Source: Loktanella sp. D2R18
Lineage (GTDB): Bacteria; Pseudomonadota; Alphaproteobacteria; Rhodobacterales; Rhodobacteraceae
Length of the DNA stretch: 64,000 bases
Assembly: GCF_003318235.1 (NCBI RefSeq)
Contig: NZ_QOCG01000002.1
Span: 62,001 to 126,000 of the forward strand
Direction: 5' to 3'
The notes under the pieces were generated by a model, which made no database searches, was not told the origin of the DNA, and saw nothing but the letters and a program-made list of their open reading frames with translations. The position numbers were made by a program, and so were the translations under genes. Positions 54,613 through 63,531 of this stretch are shown in pieces. Within the stretch, counting starts at the first letter, position 1. Each line of letters starts with the position of its first letter.

Positions 54613-55941
54613 ATGCAAGACTGGCGATGGATGACGGCGGCTGATTTGGGGCGTGCGATTGGGGCGGGGGATATTGACCCGGTGGCCCTGACCGAAGTGT
54701 ATCTGGATGCCATTGATGCGCATGAATTTCGAGATCGCATTTATGCGCGCGTGACGCATGCGCGTGCGCGGGCAGAGGCTGCGGCGGCGTCAGAACGGGC
54801 TAAATCTGGGTTTCGCCGGGGGCCGCTTGATGGTGTGCCTGTGTCTTGGAAGGATTTGTTTGATACGGCTGGCGTCGCGACCGAGGCTGGGACCGCCTTG
54901 ATGGAAGGCCGGGTGCCTGAAACGGATGCGCTGGTGTTGCAAAACGCGACGGCGGCCGGGCTGGTGTGTCTTGGTAAAACTCATATGTCCGAGATCGCGT
55001 TTTCGGGGCTTGGGCTAAACCCGATCACAGCAACGCCGCCTTGTGTGAATGACCATGATGCAGTTGCGGGTGGGTCATCGTCTGGGGCGGCGACGTCAGT
55101 TGCGTTTGGATTGGCGGCGGCGGGCATCGGGTCTGATACAGGCGGGTCGGTGCGTATTCCTTCGGCTTGGAATGATTTGGTTGCGTTGAAAACCACGCAT
55201 GGAAGGCTGTCGTTGGACGGTGTTGTGCCGTTGTGCCTGACGTTTGATACGGTCGGCCCGCTGTGCCGGTCGGTCGAGGATGCGGCGTTGCTGTTTGCGG
55301 CGTTGGATGGGGCAAAGCCTGTCGACTTGGGTGGTGAAACCCTAAAAGGTAAACGGTTGATGGTGCTGGATACGATTGCGCCGGATGATGTCCGCGATGC
55401 CCCCCGCGCCGCATTCCAAAGTGCGGTTGAGCGGTTGCAAAATGCGGGCGCGATTGTTGAACATTTTGCATTTCCGCCGCTTGTCGATGCATATGGCGTC
55501 GCCGGGGCGCTTTATGGTGCGGATAGCTATGGTTGGTGGCGTGACCTGGTCGAGGCGCACCCCGAAAAGATGTTTCCGCAGATTTTAGAGCGCGTGCGCG
55601 GTGGCAAGGCCGTGAGTGGCGCGGATTTCGTGGCGGGCTGGAACTTGCTGCGCGATATTCGCAAGCAATACACGGAGGTAACCGCGCAATTTGATGCGGT
55701 GATTATGCCGACGGCACCGATCCTGCCGCCCAATGTAGACCGGCTGCTATCAGATGAAGAGTATTACAAAACTGAAAACCTGCTGGCATTGCGCAATACG
55801 CGTGTGGCGAACTTGCTTGGTTTGGCGTCGATTACCTTGCCGACCGGGGTGCCATCTTGCGGGATTATGTTTAACGGGCATGGTGGTGGTGACGCTGCAT
55901 TGTTGCGGCTGTGTCAGGCGGCAGAGGATGCGCTGGCGTAG
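54613..55941 (+). CDS. Amidase-signature family enzyme
   Basis: 442 residues. GPLDGVPVSWKDLFDTAG carries the catalytic Lys, AVAGGSSSGAATSVAFGLAA the cis-Ser region, and GIGSDTGGSVRIPSAWNDLV the nucleophile Ser; the Ser-cisSer-Lys triad is complete. Members hydrolyse amides, or act as GatA in Asp/Glu-tRNA amidation; the lack of gatB/gatC beside it and the sequence around the triad favour a stand-alone amidase of unknown substrate. A cross-strand 3-bp-rich site precedes it. Its promoter must lie in 54503-54612. Confidence 0.88.
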   Translation: MQDWRWMTAADLGRAIGAGDIDPVALTEVYLDAIDAHEFRDRIYARVTHARARAEAAAASERAKSGFRRGPLDGVPVSWKDLFDTAGVATEAGTALMEGRVPETDALVLQNATAAGLVCLGKTHMSEIAFSGLGLNPITATPPCVNDHDAVAGGSSSGAATSVAFGLAAAGIGSDTGGSVRIPSAWNDLVALKTTHGRLSLDGVVPLCLTFDTVGPLCRSVEDAALLFAALDGAKPVDLGGETLKGKRLMVLDTIAPDDVRDAPRAAFQSAVERLQNAGAIVEHFAFPPLVDAYGVAGALYGADSYGWWRDLVEAHPEKMFPQILERVRGGKAVSGADFVAGWNLLRDIRKQYTEVTAQFDAVIMPTAPILPPNVDRLLSDEEYYKTENLLALRNTRVANLLGLASITLPTGVPSCGIMFNGHGGGDAALLRLCQAAEDALA

Positions 55942-56019
55942 CATCGGATCTGAAACGCCGACGGAAATGTGTCGTCGTGACGTTTAGGACGGACGTATCC
56001 TGAACATCGGAGAGAAAAC

Positions 56020-56217
56020 ATGTTTCGAAAACCATTTGCCGTATTGGCGACTGTCGCACTTGTGGCGGCACCATTGACGGCCCAAGCCCAACATATGCCG
56101 ACACCAGCGCCAGCGTCCCAACCCGCTGCAAGCGGTGGACAAGGACCGGGTGTGAACGGGTTGGTCGTGGTTGCAGCGCTTCTTGTTATCGCGGGTGTTG
56201 TGGCGCACCGCCGCTGA
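56020..56217 (+). CDS. Small exported protein with C-terminal hydrophobic helix, 65 residues
   Basis: GGAGAG precedes the ATG by 6 bases. The signal peptide MFRKPFAVLATVALVAAPLT ends AQAQ; a Pro/Ala/Gly-rich linker (HMPTPAPASQPAASGGQGPG) follows, then a single membrane helix NGLVVVAALLVIAGVVAHRR. After cleavage it would be a ~40-residue inner-membrane peptide with a short periplasmic tail. No family recognised. A 12-bp hairpin lies just after it. Confidence 0.6.
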   Translation: MFRKPFAVLATVALVAAPLTAQAQHMPTPAPASQPAASGGQGPGVNGLVVVAALLVIAGVVAHRR

Positions 56218-56236
56218 TCTGCGAGAACCTGTTACC

Positions 56237-56268
56237 ATCGCGCCATCCAGCCCTAAGGGTGGCGCGAT
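56237..56268 (+). terminator. 12-bp hairpin after the small exported gene
   Basis: ATCGCGCCATCC (56237-56248) pairs with GGGTGGCGCGAT (56257-56268), 12 pairs with one wobble, loop AGCCCTAA, 20 bases after the stop. No T run follows, so it may act as a weak terminator or stabilise the RNA end. Confidence 0.5.
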
Positions 56269-56396
56269 GCCCGCCGTTTCACTGGCGAAAAAACCACAAT
56301 ATGACTTCGATTCGCGGCTTGTTCTGGACAGGGCAGGGGGCAACGCGCTAGTTTGCTAAAAAACGGGGCGAAATGATCCCGTGAATTGAGGCAGTT

Positions 56397-57572
56397 ATGG
56401 TATTCCCCGCGCGGTTTTCGAACCTCCCGGTTGCGATGTGGCCACGTTTGCGCGCGCTTTTAGACGTGCCAACGCAGGCAACAGATGTGATCAATATGAC
56501 GATTGGCGAACCGCGCCATGCGTTTCCCGATTTTGTCGGTGATATTCTTGCGGCCAGTTTGCAAGGTTTCGGGAACTACCCAAACAATAACGGCACCGAT
56601 GATTTGCTTGACGCAATTGCGGGGTTTTTGAACCGCCGTTACGGTCTGGACGTGGCACATGATCAGATTTTGGCGCTGAATGGTACGCGCGAAGGCTTGT
56701 ATAACGCTGCGATGGCGCTCTCGCTCGAGACAAAGAATGGCACGCCAGTCATCCTGACGCCGAACCCGTTTTATCCGGTTTACGCGGTTGCTGCCTTGTC
56801 CGTTGATGCCGAACCAATTTTCGTGTCCGCGACCGAAGCAACCGGGCATTTGCCGGATTTTCATGTGCTGCCTGACGATGTTTTGGCGCGTACAACGGTT
56901 GCCTACATTTGTTCGCCAGCGAACCCGCAAGGCGCTGTCGCCGACGAAACTTACTGGCGTGCGCTGATCACTTTGGCCGAGAAACATGATTTCATCATTT
57001 TCGCGGATGAGTGTTATTCCGAGATTTACCGTGACACACCGCCACCCGGTGCGCTGCAGATCGCAACCGAAATGGGCGCAGACCCGGACCGCGTGGTGAT
57101 TTTCCACTCGTTGTCAAAGCGGTCAAACCTGCCCGGCTTGCGGTCAGGATTTTGCGCGGGTGGTGTGAAATCTATCGCGCGGATAAGACAATTGCGTGCC
57201 TTTGCGGGCGCGCCGCTGTCTGGCCCATTACAGGCGGTATCTGCAAAAGTTTGGGCGGACGAAGTGCATGTGGTTGAAAATCGTGCGCTCTATCGCCGTA
57301 AATACGAGATTGCTGACCAGATTTTTGGCGACTTGCCGGGATATCTATCGCCGCAAGCGGGCTTTTTCCTTTGGCTCCCAGTCAAAGATGGCGAGGCCGC
57401 CGCGCTGAAACTCTGGCAAGACACAGGCGTGCGGGTTTTGCCCGGCGCGTATCTAAGTCGCGATGCCGCAGGTGAGAACCCCGGCACAGGATATATTCGG
57501 GTCGCGATGGTGGCCCATGAAGACGAATTGCAGCGTGGATTGACGTTAATCCACGACTGTTTGTACGGTTGA
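56397..57572 (+). CDS. Class I/II aminotransferase, DapC-like
   Basis: 391 residues, fold-type I PLP enzyme. [14 protein letters not shown] and [20 protein letters not shown] open the fold; [14 protein letters not shown] and [20 protein letters not shown] are conserved; [11 protein letters not shown] holds the PLP Asp and [17 protein letters not shown] the Schiff-base Lys. Close relatives are annotated succinyldiaminopimelate aminotransferase (DapC) or alanine-type transaminases, and the specific substrate is uncertain. ftsK begins 12 bases after its stop, probably in the same transcript. Confidence 0.88.
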   Translation: MVFPARFSNLPVAMWPRLRALLDVPTQATDVINMTIGEPRHAFPDFVGDILAASLQGFGNYPNNNGTDDLLDAIAGFLNRRYGLDVAHDQILALNGTREGLYNAAMALSLETKNGTPVILTPNPFYPVYAVAALSVDAEPIFVSATEATGHLPDFHVLPDDVLARTTVAYICSPANPQGAVADETYWRALITLAEKHDFIIFADECYSEIYRDTPPPGALQIATEMGADPDRVVIFHSLSKRSNLPGLRSGFCAGGVKSIARIRQLRAFAGAPLSGPLQAVSAKVWADEVHVVENRALYRRKYEIADQIFGDLPGYLSPQAGFFLWLPVKDGEAAALKLWQDTGVRVLPGAYLSRDAAGENPGTGYIRVAMVAHEDELQRGLTLIHDCLYG

Positions 57573-57583
57573 GGATAGTAAAG

Positions 57584-60500
57584 ATGGCATCATATCAAAC
57601 ACGGCAGCGCGATCCACTTTTGGACAGCGCAACGCAAGCGGCGCTTGAAAAGCGTAGCAAAGAATTGGTGGGTCTGGGCCTTGGTCTGGCAGGGCTGTTG
57701 ATTGCCTTGATCGTGGGAAGTTATTCGCCGGATGACCCGAGCTGGATTTCAGCAACTGATGCGCCCGTGCAAAACTGGCTTGGCCATTTCGGTGCGTCAA
57801 TTGCGGCACCGTTGATGATGGTTTTGGGGCTTGGTGTTTGGGTTGTGCCTGTGCTGTTGATGGCTTGGGGTGCCCGGTTTGTACTGCATCACGGCCAAGA
57901 CCGCGCGATTGGGCGCATTATCTTTGCGCCTGTCGCGATTGTTGTGGCCGCTGTCTATGCCGCGACGTTGACACCCGGTGTCGATTGGCCTGCAAACTTT
58001 GGCCTTGGTGGGTTGTTTGGTGATACGGTTCTGGGCGTTATTTTAACAATCGTGCCGTTCGGTGCGGTCTTTGGTGTGAAATTCCTGTCTTTCTTGACGG
58101 CGCTTGGACTGGTTGCGTTGATGGCGTTTGCGCTGGGGTTTACCCGCCCTGAACTGCGTGTCGCTGGTCGGTTTCTCGTCCTTGGTACTGTGATGCTTTA
58201 TGCTGGCCTGTTGAAAATGGTTGGTAAAGGGGCCGTGCTTTCTGCGCAGGCGGCGCAAGGAATGAACGCGAATATTCAGGCTTACCGGGCGAGCGCCGCA
58301 GAGCGCCGCGCCGTTGATTTCGACGAAGGCACGGAAGATCTGATCGAGGACGAGGTTCCCGTTGCCCCCACACCAGATTTCAAAGCGCGCGCTGCTGCCG
58401 TCGTTCGCGCCCGCCCGGTGATGCCCGTTGCAGAACCACGGCTGACTGGCGATGCACCGAAAATGCCGCCAGCTCCACCGCTGACCGCCTCACGTACATT
58501 GGATATTCCCGAGGCCGCGCCGGAAACCGTGGAAACGCCGACCCAGCCCACCGGTGGCAGCTTTCTGTCCGGTTTGTTGAAACGCAACGACACGATGCCA
58601 GAGCCTGAATTGGTCACACCCGCACCGATTGCACCGATTGCGCCATTGGCCACGGATTCAGAACGCGTCACCAGCCGGATCGCGAATGCTATCAAAGCGC
58701 GTGAAATTCCACCGTCACCAACTGGCGTGCGGATTGAACCTGCGTTGACGGCGGGACGTGGCCCGCGTCCGCTTGTTTTTGCTGACCGTCAAGAACCAAG
58801 TGTTGAGACAGTCGCAGAACTTACGCCCGCGGTAGTAGCGCCTGTTGCGTCCTTGTCGATGCCAGAGGCAGAACCAGAGGTAACACGGATCTTGGAGCGC
58901 GCGCCGATTGCTGATCTTGAACCGATGCCCGAGCTTGATGATGATGACACGTCAAACCCAATGATGGACGCGGCGCCTTATGTTGCCGCACCGCATATGC
59001 CTATTCCGCCTGCGCATGTGCCGGTTGCTCCGACGCCGGAACCGCGCGCCGTTGTGCAGCATCCGCCAAAGCGTGTGTCGCAGCCGTCGCGCCAAGCTAA
59101 GGCCGAAGCACAGCCTGCGCTGGCCTTCGACGACAAATATGCCGATTATGAGCATCCGCCGCTCAACTTGCTGATGAACCCGATTGACATCCAGCGGCAT
59201 CACCTGAGCGATGATGCGCTGGAACAGAACGCCCGCATGTTGGAAAGCGTTCTGGATGATTATGGCGTCAAAGGTGAGATCACATCTGTGCGCCCCGGCC
59301 CTGTTGTCACCATGTATGAGCTTGAGCCGGCTCCGGGTTTGAAAGCGTCACGCGTCATCGGGCTCGCCGACGATATTGCACGATCCATGTCTGCGCTGGC
59401 CGCACGGGTTTCAACCGTGCCAGGCCGGACAGTGATCGGGATCGAACTGCCCAATGAAAACCGCGAGAAAGTTGTCTTGCGCGAAATCCTGTCACACCGT
59501 GACTTTGGCGATGGCAATCAAAAGCTACCGCTTGCGCTTGGGAAAGATATTGGCGGAGAGCCGATTGTCGCGAATCTTGCGAAGATGCCCCACCTGCTGA
59601 TTGCGGGGACCACGGGGTCTGGTAAATCGGTGGCGATCAACACGATGATCTTGTCGCTGCTTTACAAACTGACACCCGAAGAATGCCGGATGATCATGAT
59701 CGATCCTAAGATGCTGGAATTGTCTGTTTATGACGGCATCCCGCATCTGTTGTCGCCTGTTGTGACTGACCCGAAAAAGGCAGTTGTTGCCCTGAAATGG
59801 GTCGTCGGCGAGATGGAAGAACGCTATCGCAAGATGTCCAAGATGGGCGTGCGCAACATCGACGGTTACAATGGTCGCGTCAAAGATGCGCTGTCCAAGA
59901 ATGAAATGTTCAGCCGCACCGTGCAGACCGGGTTTGACGATGAAACTGGCGATCCGATCTTTGAAACCGAAGAATCCACGCCAGAGGTGCTGCCGTATAT
60001 CGTCGTGATCGTCGATGAGATGGCTGACCTGATGATGGTGGCCGGCAAAGAAATCGAAGCCTGCATTCAACGGCTTGCGCAGATGGCGCGGGCGTCGGGG
60101 ATTCACCTGATCATGGCGACACAGCGTCCATCTGTGGACGTGATCACTGGCACGATCAAGGCGAACTTCCCAACGCGGATTTCGTTCCAAGTGACGTCAA
60201 AAATCGACAGCCGCACGATCCTTGGTGAAATGGGTGCTGAACAGCTCTTGGGTATGGGTGACATGCTTTATATGGCGGGTGGGTCTAAGATTACGCGCGT
60301 GCATGGGCCATTCGTGAGCGATGAAGAAGTCGAAGAAATCGTGAACCATCTCAAAGGCTTTGGTCCGCCGGAATACATGTCTGGCGTTGTCGAAGGCCCA
60401 CCTGATGATCAAGGCAGCAGCATTGATCTGGTGCTTGGGCTTGGTGACGGGTCTGACACTGAAAACGCGCTTTATGATACTGCCGTGGCGATTGTGATCA

Positions 60501-60655
60501 AAGACCGCAAGTGTTCAACGTCCTACATCCAACGCAAGCTCGCCATCGGCTACAATAAGGCCGCGCGCTTGGTTGAGCAGATGGAAGACGAAGGCGTTGT
60601 GAGTTCAGCTAACCACGTCGGTAAGCGCGAGATTTTGGTGCCTGAGCAGCAATAA
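57584..60655 (+). CDS. ftsK: DNA translocase FtsK
   Basis: 1023 residues from the ATG at 57584 with GAGGA 8 bases upstream. Four membrane segments lie in residues ~20-210 ([17 protein letters not shown] and on). A Pro/Glu/Ala-rich linker of ~280 residues follows. The motor has Walker [21 protein letters not shown], Walker [14 protein letters not shown] and [17 protein letters not shown]. The C-terminal gamma winged helix is [20 protein letters not shown], which reads KOPS/FRS-type sequences. It pumps DNA at the division septum and activates XerCD at dif. Confidence 0.96.
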   Translation: MASYQTRQRDPLLDSATQAALEKRSKELVGLGLGLAGLLIALIVGSYSPDDPSWISATDAPVQNWLGHFGASIAAPLMMVLGLGVWVVPVLLMAWGARFVLHHGQDRAIGRIIFAPVAIVVAAVYAATLTPGVDWPANFGLGGLFGDTVLGVILTIVPFGAVFGVKFLSFLTALGLVALMAFALGFTRPELRVAGRFLVLGTVMLYAGLLKMVGKGAVLSAQAAQGMNANIQAYRASAAERRAVDFDEGTEDLIEDEVPVAPTPDFKARAAAVVRARPVMPVAEPRLTGDAPKMPPAPPLTASRTLDIPEAAPETVETPTQPTGGSFLSGLLKRNDTMPEPELVTPAPIAPIAPLATDSERVTSRIANAIKAREIPPSPTGVRIEPALTAGRGPRPLVFADRQEPSVETVAELTPAVVAPVASLSMPEAEPEVTRILERAPIADLEPMPELDDDDTSNPMMDAAPYVAAPHMPIPPAHVPVAPTPEPRAVVQHPPKRVSQPSRQAKAEAQPALAFDDKYADYEHPPLNLLMNPIDIQRHHLSDDALEQNARMLESVLDDYGVKGEITSVRPGPVVTMYELEPAPGLKASRVIGLADDIARSMSALAARVSTVPGRTVIGIELPNENREKVVLREILSHRDFGDGNQKLPLALGKDIGGEPIVANLAKMPHLLIAGTTGSGKSVAINTMILSLLYKLTPEECRMIMIDPKMLELSVYDGIPHLLSPVVTDPKKAVVALKWVVGEMEERYRKMSKMGVRNIDGYNGRVKDALSKNEMFSRTVQTGFDDETGDPIFETEESTPEVLPYIVVIVDEMADLMMVAGKEIEACIQRLAQMARASGIHLIMATQRPSVDVITGTIKANFPTRISFQVTSKIDSRTILGEMGAEQLLGMGDMLYMAGGSKITRVHGPFVSDEEVEEIVNHLKGFGPPEYMSGVVEGPPDDQGSSIDLVLGLGDGSDTENALYDTAVAIVIKDRKCSTSYIQRKLAIGYNKAARLVEQMEDEGVVSSANHVGKREILVPEQQ

Positions 60656-60742
60656 CCGGCCGATGATGGTGTGCGCGCGTTTGTTCATTTAATCTCAAGG
60701 GTAACAACTATACTGTTGCCCTAAGTTTAAGTGAAGAAGCCA

Positions 60743-61783
60743 ATGCCAGTTGAAACAGTCTATACGCTAGAAGCCTCAAATATTACAATTTCGAATGGCG
60801 CACAGCTTTCGGGTCTTACCCAAGGGGATGGGTCCCATTTGATCGGTGAAACCATCACGCTTGACAATAACGACTGGCAAACAGTTGATGTCTTTGATTC
60901 GGATGGAAATTTCCAAGATTCAAGCGATACCCAATCCCTGAGCGGGGCACAGGTCTATGACGGGGTCCCATATGCCGATGGGCTGCGGGTAGAGGCGGAG
61001 TATACGCTGCTTGTCGAAGATTCTACGGGCACCCAGTACACGTTAGTGGCCTTCAACATCAATGAAGTGGGCGTTGCCTCCTTTGCTACCGTCGAGGGGC
61101 TTGCATTTGTCGGCGGTGTCGGGGGTTTCCCGCCGATTGGTGAGCCTCTCACCGTCATCTCTGCACAAGAGGGACCATCTGTGCCCTACACGACTCTTGC
61201 CTCGCCTCCGTGCTTTACGCGCGGTTGCATGATCAGTACGCCCAAGGGCACCATAGCTGTTGAGGATATTTGCGCAGGCGATCTAGTGGACACGCTGGAC
61301 TCTGGCCCTCAGAAGGTCCGTTGGGTGGGGCGCGCACGGCTCCCGCGCGCCGCGCTTGTCAAAAACCCGAAATTTCTGCCCGTACTTATCAAACAAGACG
61401 CAATAGGCGCCGGACAGCCAAGTCGCGACATTTATCTGTCGCCGCAGCATCGGGTGCTGGTCACTGGCTGGCGAGCGGAATTGCTATTCGGCGAGGCCGA
61501 AATTTTGGTGCCTGCCGCTAAGCTGGCAAATGATCACTCTGTTATCGCGGATGAAATGTCAGGCGATATCGAATATTTTCATATCATGTTCGACCACCAC
61601 GAAATTGTCTGCAGCGATGGGCTTTGGAGCGAAAGTTACCTGCCCGGGGTCGCGGAAACTGGGGCCATCGAGACGGAACGAGAACTTGAAGCTTTGTTTC
61701 CCGAACTATCAAAAAACGACGTTAAAAAAGTATCTGCGCGCGTTTGTATCTCGGACAAGCGTACCGCTATTTTGAATGCTTAG
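60743..61783 (+). CDS. Hint-domain protein, plus-strand member of a convergent pair
   Basis: 346 residues from the ATG at 60743. The N-terminal ~150 residues (ETVYTLEASNITISNGAQLS, ETITLDNNDWQTVDVFDSDG) look like a secreted beta domain without a known name. The Hint_2 domain starts at PPCFTRGCMISTPKGTIAVE, with the nucleophile Cys, and includes DIYLSPQHRVLVTGWRAELL and EYFHIMFDHHEIVCSDG. Hint domains self-cleave at the Cys. No signal peptide is seen. The stop is 42 bases from the stop of the convergent Hint gene. Confidence 0.8.
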   Translation: MPVETVYTLEASNITISNGAQLSGLTQGDGSHLIGETITLDNNDWQTVDVFDSDGNFQDSSDTQSLSGAQVYDGVPYADGLRVEAEYTLLVEDSTGTQYTLVAFNINEVGVASFATVEGLAFVGGVGGFPPIGEPLTVISAQEGPSVPYTTLASPPCFTRGCMISTPKGTIAVEDICAGDLVDTLDSGPQKVRWVGRARLPRAALVKNPKFLPVLIKQDAIGAGQPSRDIYLSPQHRVLVTGWRAELLFGEAEILVPAAKLANDHSVIADEMSGDIEYFHIMFDHHEIVCSDGLWSESYLPGVAETGAIETERELEALFPELSKNDVKKVSARVCISDKRTAILNA

Positions 61784-61825
61784 CCGGAAAATGGCGTTTT
61801 TCGAGTAAAAGATACCCAATCCGGA

Positions 61826-63001
61826 TCACCGCTTTGCGCTTGCGTCGCTGGCAAATACTTGCGCCTCGAAGTTACGTAAACTGCGCCGCGCGAGGACATG
61901 TGGCATAGGTTGCGTTGCAAATGATTCTGGGAAAAGGCTGAACAATTCCGCTTGCCCCATATCTGTTCCATCGGTCAGTGCCTCCCAAGAGGGAAGCAGG
62001 CTTTCGCTGCATACGTTATCTGTTATGACGATTTCATGTGCTTCAAACAGGATATGAACGTAGTCGACAAAACCGGATTTGCGATACCGGATCGTTGTGT
62101 CGTTCACTAAGAATTTGGCGGGCACCAAGATTTCAGGCTCGCCGAATAGCAATTCTGCCCGCCATCCTGTGACCATCACGCGGTGGTTCGGGGATAGCTC
62201 TAAGTGGCAGCTATTCCCTATTGCGCCGGGGGCGAATTGCACCGGGGCGCTGTTTCCCAATGCGGGGAATCGTTTGCGCCCGATCCATCGAATTGGCTGA
62301 TACCCGTGGTCTGCCGTCAGGACCATGTCGCCAACTTCAAGCGTCTCGATCAGTTTTTCACCGTCTGCCGTGCTAATGTAGGTGCCTGCGACAAAGCAAA
62401 CCGGGCCACCATTGATAATTTCGACATAGTCACCGATATAGAAATTGGAGTTGCCTTCTTCAATTGTCCCACCATCAATGGAAGAATTGTAATTAAGGTC
62501 GAAGTCTCGTTCGCGATCAATCGTCACTGTTGCGCCGCCATTGGCCCCGATGTTTGTTCCCGGTGCAATTGTGAGCGTATTGCTGAGCGTTGGGCCGCCG
62601 TCGGATGGTATCAGCACATTGGCGTTAAACCTGACGTAGCTATCGCCAAGGCCAGAGATGTCTGATTGGACATTCGCGGTCTGTCCCGGGTTTTGAGGCG
62701 CGTAGTTGTATTTTATCAACGACGCATCTGGTGTTCCGGTGGCGACGCTTGCGAGGTAGGCTTGGTAGTCCGCGTAGCTATCAAATATCGTGAGATCAGA
62801 GATCGCGCTGCCGTTCCCAATCTCGCCATCCGCAGTTGGGTTGGTGACTTCGAATACAACAAGGTCGTCGGCGTCGAAGATGCTTGAGCCGTTTTGAAAC
62901 GAAACCGTGCCGGCGTTGTTGTTGCCGCCACTAGAGTTGGTATTGATGTTTCCACCTTGGATAACGTCAGCGCCTAAAACAGCGAATGATGTAGTCGCCA
63001 T
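61826..63001 (-). CDS. Hint-domain protein, minus-strand member of a convergent pair
   Basis: 391 residues from the ATG at 63001, with GGAG 8 bases upstream; the longer frame to 63163 has no site. The N-terminal ~200 residues (TSFAVLGADVIQGGNINTNS, NGSSIFDADDLVVFEVTN) are Asn/Gly/Ser-rich and secreted-like. The Hint_2 domain has PVCFVAGTYISTADGEKLIE, LELSPNHRVMVTGWRAELLF and YVHILFEAHEIVITDNVCSE. The C-terminal half is ~45% similar to that of the convergent gene, and the N-termini differ. Function unknown; processing by self-cleavage is inferred from the family. Confidence 0.8.
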   Translation of the reverse strand: MATTSFAVLGADVIQGGNINTNSSGGNNNAGTVSFQNGSSIFDADDLVVFEVTNPTADGEIGNGSAISDLTIFDSYADYQAYLASVATGTPDASLIKYNYAPQNPGQTANVQSDISGLGDSYVRFNANVLIPSDGGPTLSNTLTIAPGTNIGANGGATVTIDRERDFDLNYNSSIDGGTIEEGNSNFYIGDYVEIINGGPVCFVAGTYISTADGEKLIETLEVGDMVLTADHGYQPIRWIGRKRFPALGNSAPVQFAPGAIGNSCHLELSPNHRVMVTGWRAELLFGEPEILVPAKFLVNDTTIRYRKSGFVDYVHILFEAHEIVITDNVCSESLLPSWEALTDGTDMGQAELFSLFPESFATQPMPHVLARRSLRNFEAQVFASDASAKR

Positions 63002-63114
63002 AATACCCACTCCAATAATAGTTACCGTTTTCGAACACGTTCGGCCAACATAAGGATGCTTGGCTAAGGTTGATACTTGGCTAAAAGGATAGGAAGCCGC
63101 GTTTAAATGAAGTA

Positions 63115-63133
63115 AAACCCTTTTTAAGGGTTT
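63115..63133. other. 8-bp hairpin downstream of rpsU
   Basis: AAACCCTT (63115-63122) and AAGGGTTT (63126-63133) form a perfect stem with a TTT loop, about 30 bases beyond the rpsU terminator. It may add to termination or lie in the promoter region of the Hint gene that starts at 63001. Confidence 0.3.
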
Positions 63134-63163
63134 GGATTCTATAGACGGCACGATTGCAGGCAC

Positions 63164-63193
63164 AAAAAACCCCGCCAGATTGCTCTGACGGGG
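63164..63193 (-). terminator. Rho-independent terminator of rpsU
   Basis: Read on the minus strand, CCCCGTCAGA (63193-63184) pairs with TCTGGCGGGG (63179-63170), 10 pairs with one wobble, loop GCAA, followed by TTTTTT (63169-63164). It lies 23 bases after the rpsU stop. Confidence 0.9.
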
Positions 63194-63216
63194 CTAAATT
63201 CGCTACGTTGGATTGC

Positions 63217-63423
63217 TTAGAGCAAACCTTCGCGCTGGAGCTTCTTCCGAGCCAGCTTGCGCTGACGACGGATAGCTTCTGCTTTTTCACGCGCCTTACG
63301 GACGGATGGTTTTTCGAAATGTTGCTTAAGCTTCATTTCACGAAAAACGCCTTCACGCTGAAGTTTCTTTTTCAGAGCACGCAACGCCTGATCGACGTTG
63401 TTATCACGAACACTAACCTGCAT
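63217..63423 (-). CDS. rpsU: 30S ribosomal protein S21
   Basis: 68 residues. [20 protein letters not shown] and [20 protein letters not shown] are the S21 signatures, with the very basic C-terminus [18 protein letters not shown]21 helps the 30S subunit bind mRNA. The gene stands alone with a strong terminator and a candidate promoter. A hairpin abuts the ATG (see the regulatory entry). It is divergent from COQ9. Confidence 0.95.
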   Translation of the reverse strand: MQVSVRDNNVDQALRALKKKLQREGVFREMKLKQHFEKPSVRKAREKAEAIRRQRKLARKKLQREGLL

Positions 63424-63443
63424 GTGGTTTTCACCACCTCTCT
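63424..63443 (-). promoter_or_regulatory. Hairpin and Shine-Dalgarno site in front of the rpsU start codon
   Basis: On the minus strand GTGGT-GAAA-ACCAC (63437-63424) is a 5-bp stem with a GNRA tetraloop whose last base touches the ATG. The Shine-Dalgarno AGAGAGG (63443-63437) lies at its foot, overlapping the first stem base. The linear distance from it to the ATG is ~13 bases, longer than usual; folding the hairpin would bring them close or, alternatively, hinder access. Which of these happens is not known. Confidence 0.5.
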
Positions 63444-63475
63444 AAGTTGGATTTGCAAAAATTGCAGGAAATGGG

Positions 63476-63504
63476 CACATAGCAATGACGGAACCGTTTG
63501 TCTA
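63476..63504 (-). promoter_or_regulatory. Possible sigma-70 promoter for rpsU
   Basis: On the minus strand TAGACA (63504-63499) and TATGTG (63481-63476) are 17 bases apart, with the -10 ~53 bases upstream of the ATG. The -35 matches 5 of 6 consensus bases, the -10 only the first three. Confidence 0.4.
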
Positions 63505-63531
63505 GTACCTACCACCGCGAGGAGAATGCCG

